A DNA stretch of 64,000 nucleotides, taken from NCBI GenBank assembly GCA_016717335.1, contig JADKFS010000011.1:186001-250000 (forward strand), in the 5' to 3' direction. Under the pieces are notes generated by a model. The model did no database searches and had not been told where the DNA came from. It saw nothing but the letters and a program-made list of their open reading frames with translations. This document shows positions 59,073 through 64,000 of this stretch, piece by piece; positions within the stretch are counted from its first letter, which is position 1; each line of letters begins with the position of its first letter. The DNA is from Candidatus Ribeiella danica (GTDB lineage Bacteria; Chloroflexota; Chloroflexia; Chloroflexales; Roseiflexaceae). A program made the position numbers and the translations under genes.

Positions 59073-59618
59073 ATGAACAAGATCCGACTCGCAACTGTCT
59101 GGCTGGGCGGCTGCTCGGGCTGCCACATGTCGTTCCTCGACCTGGACGAGTGGCTGATCGACCTGGCCGGCATGGTCGAGGTGGTCTACAGCCCGCTCGC
59201 CGACGTCAAGGTCTACCCCGAGCAGGTCGACGTCGCGCTGGTCGAGGGCGCGGTGGCGAACGAGGATCACCTGCACACCATCCGGCTGGTGCGGCAGCGC
59301 AGCCGGCTGCTGATCTGTTTTGGCGACTGCGCGGTGACCGGAAACGTGACGGCGCTGCGCAACCCGCTCGGTCCGGTCGAGCCGATCCTCCAGCGGGTCT
59401 ACGTCGACAGCGCGGATGCGCGCGGCCAGATCCCGCGCGAGCCTGGCATCGTGCCGGCGCTGCTCGACCAGGTGCTTCCGGTGCACGCGGTGGTGCCGGT
59501 GGATATCTACCTGCCCGGCTGCCCGCCGCCCGCCGCCCGCATCCGCGCCGCGATCGAGCAGGTGCTCGCCGGCGCGCCGCTGCGGCTGGAGGGGCGCGAG
59601 ATGATTAAGTTTGGGTAG
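59073..59618 (+). CDS. hoxY: [NiFe] hydrogenase small subunit HoxY
   Basis: A 181-residue small subunit with the proximal [4Fe-4S] cluster only: '[12 protein letters not shown]', '[11 protein letters not shown]' and '[12 protein letters not shown]'. This short form is typical of group 3d. ATG at 59073 with GGAG 7 bp upstream; an 84-bp in-frame extension was rejected. The stop codon is contributed by the first TAGTCAG heptamer. Confidence 0.93.
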   Translation: MNKIRLATVWLGGCSGCHMSFLDLDEWLIDLAGMVEVVYSPLADVKVYPEQVDVALVEGAVANEDHLHTIRLVRQRSRLLICFGDCAVTGNVTALRNPLGPVEPILQRVYVDSADARGQIPREPGIVPALLDQVLPVHAVVPVDIYLPGCPPPAARIRAAIEQVLAGAPLRLEGREMIKFG

Positions 59619-59727
59619 TAGTCAGTAGTCAGTAGTCAGTAGTCAGAAAGCCAACTGCCGACTGCCGACTGCCGACTGCCGACTGCCGACTGCCGACTGC
59701 CGACTGCCGACTGCCGACTGCCGACTG
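59615..59727. repeat. Heptamer arrays (TAGTCAG)n and (ACTGCCG)n
   Basis: Four TAGTCAG units (59618-59646) followed by about eleven ACTGCCG units (59654-59727), the longest perfect array in the window. Lies between hoxY and hoxH. Confidence 0.92.
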
Positions 59728-59739
59728 AAGGGTTGCGAT

Positions 59740-61161
59740 ATGAATCAACGAATCATAATAGACCCGGTCTCGCGGATCGAGGGTCACGCCAAGATCAGCA
59801 TCTACCTCGACGATTCGGGGCAGGTGAGCGAGGCGCGCTTCCACGTGACCGAGTTCCGCGGGTTCGAGCAGTTCTGCGTGGGGCGCCCGCTGTGGGAGAT
59901 GGCCGGCATCACCTCGCGGATCTGCGGGATCTGCCCGGTCAGCCACCTGCTGGCCTCGGCCAAGGCCTGCGACCGCATCCTGGCCGTGACGATCCCGCCG
60001 GCCGCCGAGAAGCTGCGGCGCATGATGAACCTGGGCCAGTTCGTCCAGTCGCACGCGCTCAGCTTCTTCCACCTTAGCGCGCCCGACCTGCTGCTGGGGA
60101 TGGACAGCGACCCGGCCGCGCGCAATGTGTTCGGGCTGATCGCGGCCGAGCCGGAGCTGGCCCGCGCGGGCATCCGGCTGCGCCAGTTCGGCCAGGAGAT
60201 CATTGAGGCGCTCGGCGGCCAGAAGATCCACCCGGCCTGGGCCGTGCCCGGCGGGGTGCGCTCGCCGCTCTCGCAGGCGGGCCACGCGCGCATCCGCGAG
60301 CGCCTGCCCGAGGCCCGCGCGACGGCGATCGCGGCGCTGGATCGCTTCAAGGGCCTGCTGGAGCGCTTCAAGGAAGAGGCGCATATCTTCGGCAACTTCC
60401 CGACCATGTTTATGGGCCTGGTCGCGCCCGACGGCGCCTGGGAGCACTACGGCGGGAACATCCGCTTCATGGACAGCGCCGGGAATGTGATCGACGACCG
60501 GCTCGACCCGGCCCGCTACGCCGAGTACATCGGCGAGGCGGTCGAGCCCTGGTCGTACCTGAAGTTCCCGTTCTACCGGCCGATGGGCTACCCCGACGGC
60601 GGCTATCGGGTCGGGCCGCTGGCGCGGCTGAACATCTGCTCGCGGATCGGCACGCCGCTGGCCGATGCCGAGCTGCGCGAGTTCCGCGACCACGGCCACG
60701 GCACGGTCACCTCGTCGTTCTTCTACCACTACGCGCGGCTGATCGAGATTCTGGCGGCGGTCGAGCTGCTCGATCAGCTGCTGGACGACCCGGAGATCTT
60801 CTCGACCCGGCTGCGCGCTGACGCGGGCATCAACCAGCTCGAGGGCGTCGGCGTCAGCGAGGCGCCGCGCGGCACGCTGTTCCACCACTACCAAGTCGAC
60901 CAGGAGGGGCTGGTGCGGCACGTCAACCTGCTGATCGCCACCGGCCAGAACAACCTGGCGATGAACCGGGCCGTCGCGCAGATCGCGCGGCACTACATCC
61001 GCGGCCCGAAGATCCAGGAGGGCATGCTGAACCGCGTCGAGGCCGGCCTGCGCGCGTTCGACCCGTGCCTCAGCTGCTCGACCCACGCCGCCGGCGCGAT
61101 GCCGCTCGTGGTGACACTGATCGCGCCGGGCGGCGAGGTGCTCGACACGGCGACAAGGTGA
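59740..61161 (+). CDS. hoxH: [NiFe] hydrogenase large subunit HoxH
   Basis: A 473-residue catalytic subunit. Ni-Fe ligands are in the N-terminal '[14 protein letters not shown]' (near residue 60) and the C-terminal '[10 protein letters not shown]' (near 443). After the last His about 25 residues follow ([20 protein letters not shown] and on), the extension that a dedicated protease removes after nickel insertion. The last five residues (DTATR) come from the octamer array. With HoxEFUY it makes a group 3d NAD-linked bidirectional hydrogenase. GAAGGG lies before the ATG. Confidence 0.95.
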   Translation: MNQRIIIDPVSRIEGHAKISIYLDDSGQVSEARFHVTEFRGFEQFCVGRPLWEMAGITSRICGICPVSHLLASAKACDRILAVTIPPAAEKLRRMMNLGQFVQSHALSFFHLSAPDLLLGMDSDPAARNVFGLIAAEPELARAGIRLRQFGQEIIEALGGQKIHPAWAVPGGVRSPLSQAGHARIRERLPEARATAIAALDRFKGLLERFKEEAHIFGNFPTMFMGLVAPDGAWEHYGGNIRFMDSAGNVIDDRLDPARYAEYIGEAVEPWSYLKFPFYRPMGYPDGGYRVGPLARLNICSRIGTPLADAELREFRDHGHGTVTSSFFYHYARLIEILAAVELLDQLLDDPEIFSTRLRADAGINQLEGVGVSEAPRGTLFHHYQVDQEGLVRHVNLLIATGQNNLAMNRAVAQIARHYIRGPKIQEGMLNRVEAGLRAFDPCLSCSTHAAGAMPLVVTLIAPGGEVLDTATR

Positions 61162-61361
61162 CAAGGTGACAACGTGACTCTGGGGCTTGGGCTTGGGGCT
61201 TGGGGCTTGGGGCTTGGGAGCGGTGGACCATGGAGAATGCCGTACCTGTCCTTGGTCCTTCCTTGGTCCTTGGTCTTCAAGAAAAAGTGACAAGGCGACA
61301 ACATGACAACCAGGCGCGCTCCCGGTCACCCGGTCACGCGGTCACGCGGTCACTCGGTCAT
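61151..61361. repeat. Octamer and heptamer arrays at the hoxH-hoxW junction
   Basis: GACAAGGT x2 and GACAACGT (from 61152), GGGGCTT heptamers (61183-61217), TCCTTGG heptamers (61250-61275), and CCGGTCAC / GCGGTCAC octamers (61322-61360). The last array is inside the 5' end of the protease gene. Confidence 0.85.
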
Positions 61362-61794
61362 CGTGATCGGCTACGGCAACGAGCTGCGCGGCGACGACGC
61401 GGCCGGCCCGCTGGTGGCCGAGGCGGTGGCCGCGTGGGATCTGCCGGGCGTGACGGCGATCGTGCTGCACCAGCTGGTGCCCGAGCTGGCCGAGACGATC
61501 GCGCGCGCCCGGCGCGTCGTGTTCGTCGACGCCTGTGCGGCCGGCCAGGCGGGGCGCGCGCGGATACGCCCGGTCGCGCCAGGCGGGCCACTGGCCGCGC
61601 TGGGGCACACCGGCGACCCGGCGGCGCTGCTGGCGCTCGCCGCTGCGCTGTATGGCGCCCGCCCACCGGCCTGGCTGATCACAGTGCCCGCGGCCTCGTT
61701 CGCGCTCGGCGCGAACTTGTCGGCCGCGGCAGCGCGCGGCGTCGACGAGGCGCTGCGCAAGATCCGGCGGATCATCGCGCACCCCTACGATTGA
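61303..61794 (+). CDS. hoxW: Hydrogenase maturation protease (HoxW-like)
   Basis: A 163-residue HyaD/HycI-type peptidase that clips the C-terminal extension of HoxH. 'VIVIGYGNELRGDDAAGPLV' holds the Ni-sensing Glu and Asp, 'RVVFVDACAAG' a second Asp, and 'LGHTGDPAALLAL' the His. Residues 1-18 are translated from GGTCAC-type octamers and precede the conserved start; an in-frame GTG at 61360 could be the true start. Last gene of the hox cluster. No hypABCDEF genes are in the window. Confidence 0.88.
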   Translation: MTTRRAPGHPVTRSRGHSVIVIGYGNELRGDDAAGPLVAEAVAAWDLPGVTAIVLHQLVPELAETIARARRVVFVDACAAGQAGRARIRPVAPGGPLAALGHTGDPAALLALAAALYGARPPAWLITVPAASFALGANLSAAAARGVDEALRKIRRIIAHPYD

Positions 61795-61909
61795 CCGTCG
61801 CGATCTTCCCACACCCCGCGTGGCCTACCCAACCACAGACCTGAACTCGCTAGTAACCCGCATCCATACCATGTGATCATCGTTCATGTTGCGATTTGCT
61901 TTATTGAGG

Positions 61910-61915
61910 TATGAT
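61910..61915 (+). promoter_or_regulatory. Possible -10 box for the acyl-CoA synthetase
   Basis: TATGAT with TTGCGA 15-16 bp upstream (61889-61894). It ends 7 bp before an in-frame ATG at 61923, so a leaderless longer form of the next protein is conceivable. Confidence 0.3.
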
Positions 61916-62045
61916 AGTGGGAATGATATTTGATATAGAGCCGCCTCCCTTCCTGAGCGGCGGGGGCTCTGGCAAAGAGCAGCCGGCATCAGGGCAGGGC
62001 CGCCCACGCCTGACCGGTCTTGAGGACTATGACCAGGAGCGTGTA

Positions 62046-64000
62046 GTGAACCCCCTTGCCAAGCTAACCTCGGACATGAACCCTGACGGGACCAGACGGC
62101 GGCAGCGGCCCGTCAATGTCTTCTTCAGCCCAAAATCGATCGCGGTGATTGGCGCTTCCGAGGATGCCGGAAGCGTGGGGCGCACCGTGCTGTGGAACCT
62201 CGTCGGCAGCCCCTTTGGCGGAACGATCTACCCGGTCAACCCGAAGCGCTCGAGCGTGCTGGGGATCAAAGCCTACCCGAGCATGGCCGCCGTGCCCGAT
62301 AAGGTCGACCTGGCGGTGATCATCACGCCAGCGCCGACGGTGCCGGACGTGATCGCCGAGTGCGTCGAGGCCGGCGTGAGCGGGGCGGTGATCATCTCGG
62401 CCGGCTTCCGCGAGACCGGCGCGGAGGGCGCCGAGATCGAGCGGCGGCTGCTGGAGCAGGCCCGCCGCGGCAACATCCGCCTGATCGGCCCGAACTGCCT
62501 CGGGGTCATGCGCCCGACCAGCGGGCTCAACGCCTCGCTGTCGAGCGGGATCGCGCGCCCGGGCAACGTCGCGTTCATTAGCCAGAGCGGCGCGCTCGGC
62601 ACCGCCATCCTCGACTGGAGCCTGCGCGAGCATGTCGGCTTCAGCGCCTTTATCTCGGTCGGCTCGATGATCGATGTCGGCTGGGGCGACCTGATCGACT
62701 ACCTCGGCAACGACCCGCAGACCAAGAGCATTCTGATCTACATGGAGTCGATCGGCAACGCGCGCGCGTTCATCTCGGCGGCGCGCGAGGTCACGCTGAC
62801 CAAGCCGATCATCGTGCTGAAGGGCGGCCGCACCGAGGCGGCCGCCCAGGCGGCGGCCTCGCACACCGGCTCGCTCACCGGCCGCGACGAGGTGCTGCAC
62901 GCGGCCTTCCGGCGCTGCGGCGTACTGCGCGTCAACTCGATCGCCGACCTGTTCAACATGGCCGAGGTGCTGGGCAAGCAGCCGCGCCCGGCCGGCCCGC
63001 GCCTGACGATCGTGACCAACGCCGGCGGCCCGGGCGTGCTGGCGGCCGACGAGCTGATCGCCAACGGCGGCCAGCTGACGCCGCTGGCGCCCGAGTCGCT
63101 CGACGGGCTCAACAAGCTGCTGCCCTACCACTGGAGCCACAACAATCCGATCGATATCGTCGGCAACGCCAGCCCCGACCGCTACGCCAAGGCGGTCGAG
63201 ATCGCGATGAACGACCCGAACAGCGACGGGGTGCTGGTCATCCTGTCGCCCCAGGCGGTGACCGACCCGACCGGCACGGCCGAGCAGATCAAGGGCTTCG
63301 CGAAGAAGGGCGGCAAGCCGCTGCTGGCCAGCTGGATGGGCGGGGCCAGCGTCGCCGCCGGCGAGGAGATCCTCAACCGCGCGAACATCCCGACCTTCCC
63401 CTACCCCGACACCGCCGCGCGGATGTTCCACTACATGTGGCGCTACAGCTACAACCTGCGCGGCATCTACGAGACGCCGATCCTGCCCGACGCGTCCGAC
63501 TCCAGCTCGGCCCAGCGCGCCCGGATCGAGCAGGTCATCCTGGCCGCGCGCGCGGCCGACCGCACCGTCGGCACCGAGGTCGAGGCCAAGCAGCTGCTCT
63601 CGGCCTACGGCATCCCGACCGTCCCGACCCGCGTGGCGACCAGCGAGGTCGAGGCCGTGCAGATCGCCAGGGAGTTCGGCTTCCCGGTGGTGGTCAAGCT
63701 GCTGTCCGAGACGATCACGCACAAGAGCGATGTTGGCGGCGTGCGGCTCAACCTGCACGACGCGAGCGCGGTCCGCCGGGCCTACCGCCAGATCAAGGCG
63801 GCGGTGCGCAACCAGATCGGCGAAGAGCACTTCCTGGGCGTCACCGTCCAGCCGATGGTGCTGGACGACGGCATCGAGCTGATCTTCGGCAGCAGCATCG
63901 ACCCGCAGTTTGGCCCGGTGCTGCTGTTCGGCGCGGGCGGGCGCCTGGTGGAGGCGTTCGGCGACCACGCGCTCGGCCTGCCGCCGCTGACCACCACGCT
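62046..64000 (+). CDS. ADP-forming acyl-CoA synthetase (acetate-CoA ligase family), 3' end cut by window
   Basis: At least 651 residues, still open at the window edge. '[20 protein letters not shown]' begins the CoA-binding domain; '[10 protein letters not shown]' and '[15 protein letters not shown]' belong to the succinyl-CoA-synthetase-like domains; the phospho-His is in '[15 protein letters not shown]'; and an ATP-grasp_5 domain begins near residue 515 ('[19 protein letters not shown]', '[20 protein letters not shown]'). The order alpha then beta in one chain is the archaeal/bacterial ACD (or Pat-lacking AcsA-like) form. It turns acyl-CoA + ADP + Pi into acid + ATP. GTG at 62046 is chosen for AGGAG 6 bp upstream; the frame is also open back to ATG 61923. 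Confidence 0.9.
   Translation, partial: MNPLAKLTSDMNPDGTRRRQRPVNVFFSPKSIAVIGASEDAGSVGRTVLWNLVGSPFGGTIYPVNPKRSSVLGIKAYPSMAAVPDKVDLAVIITPAPTVPDVIAECVEAGVSGAVIISAGFRETGAEGAEIERRLLEQARRGNIRLIGPNCLGVMRPTSGLNASLSSGIARPGNVAFISQSGALGTAILDWSLREHVGFSAFISVGSMIDVGWGDLIDYLGNDPQTKSILIYMESIGNARAFISAAREVTLTKPIIVLKGGRTEAAAQAAASHTGSLTGRDEVLHAAFRRCGVLRVNSIADLFNMAEVLGKQPRPAGPRLTIVTNAGGPGVLAADELIANGGQLTPLAPESLDGLNKLLPYHWSHNNPIDIVGNASPDRYAKAVEIAMNDPNSDGVLVILSPQAVTDPTGTAEQIKGFAKKGGKPLLASWMGGASVAAGEEILNRANIPTFPYPDTAARMFHYMWRYSYNLRGIYETPILPDASDSSSAQRARIEQVILAARAADRTVGTEVEAKQLLSAYGIPTVPTRVATSEVEAVQIAREFGFPVVVKLLSETITHKSDVGGVRLNLHDASAVRRAYRQIKAAVRNQIGEEHFLGVTVQPMVLDDGIELIFGSSIDPQFGPVLLFGAGGRLVEAFGDHALGLPPLTTT

Noticed and set aside
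59615..59727. CRISPR array
   Set aside because: Repeats are contiguous 7-mers without spacers, and no cas genes are present.
62064..63968. A 634-codon minus-strand frame at the right end
   Set aside because: It lies opposite the ADP-forming acyl-CoA synthetase, whose plus-strand frame is open to the window edge and carries all family motifs.

Overview
High-GC bacterial DNA, most likely from a filamentous member of the Chloroflexota (Chloroflexales, Roseiflexus/Kouleothrix-like). This rests on the G+C-rich codon use, the duplicated 'FGYPISEE...YFERARLEYHPE' module in a cell-wall L,D-transpeptidase (a module I associate with Chloroflexota), a Hox-type [NiFe] hydrogenase beside ferredoxin-dependent 2-oxoacid oxidoreductases, and intergenic gaps packed with short tandem repeats and palindromes. 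No rRNA, tRNA, CRISPR array, transposase or phage gene was seen. The lineage is an inference.

Layout. 1-10 kb: an Lrp/AsnC fragment, small membrane protein, EamA permease, homoserine dehydrogenase, threonine/serine dehydratase, DinB and HD-domain proteins, a partner-switching module (RsbW-like kinase, two STAS antagonists, cNMP-SpoIIE phosphatase) and a DoxX protein. 10-16 kb: a leftward branched-chain amino-acid ABC operon (livK-livH-livM-livG-livF) ending in a CBS-ACT sensor. 16-26 kb: malic enzyme, a two-domain RNase H, a cupredoxin lipoprotein, the L,D-transpeptidase, a CsoR repressor with a readable promoter/operator, a hydrolase, a coiled-coil membrane protein, a duplicated-domain lipoprotein and RimI-like acetyltransferase. 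26-37 kb: pyruvate:ferredoxin oxidoreductase with two degenerate flavoproteins, a Lon-family protease and a MaoC-phosphotransacetylase fusion. 37-41 kb: a response regulator and PAS/GAF histidine kinase. 41-44.5 kb: cDPG-synthetase-like GTPase, ornithine carbamoyltransferase, carbamate kinase and a one-cysteine thioredoxin-fold protein. 45-48.5 kb: a four-subunit VOR/KOR 2-oxoacid:ferredoxin oxidoreductase. 48.5-55.6 kb: EEP hydrolase, threonine dehydrogenase, a Cys/Met PLP enzyme, methylglyoxal synthase and GMC oxidoreductase. 55.8-61.8 kb: hoxEFUYH with its maturation protease. From 62 kb: an ADP-forming acyl-CoA synthetase cut by the window edge.

The metabolic theme is low-potential electron flow and energy from amino and 2-oxo acids. 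Liv uptake, threonine and Cys/Met catabolic enzymes and malic enzyme supply 2-oxo acids. NifJ and Vor oxidise them to acyl-CoA with reduced ferredoxin. The phosphotransacetylase fusion, ADP-forming synthetase and carbamate kinase could give substrate-level ATP, and Hox hydrogenase could dispose of NADH as H2 or take H2 up.

The most unusual property is the intergenic DNA. (i) Most intercistronic gaps carry arrays of 7- or 8-bp units; unit length is constant while sequence differs by locus, and arrays run into the ends of neighbouring genes. (ii) More than ten gaps carry a composite element of G/C-rich hairpins around a long, nearly perfect inverted repeat whose sequence differs at each copy. 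(iii) A third, GC-rich element occurs twice.
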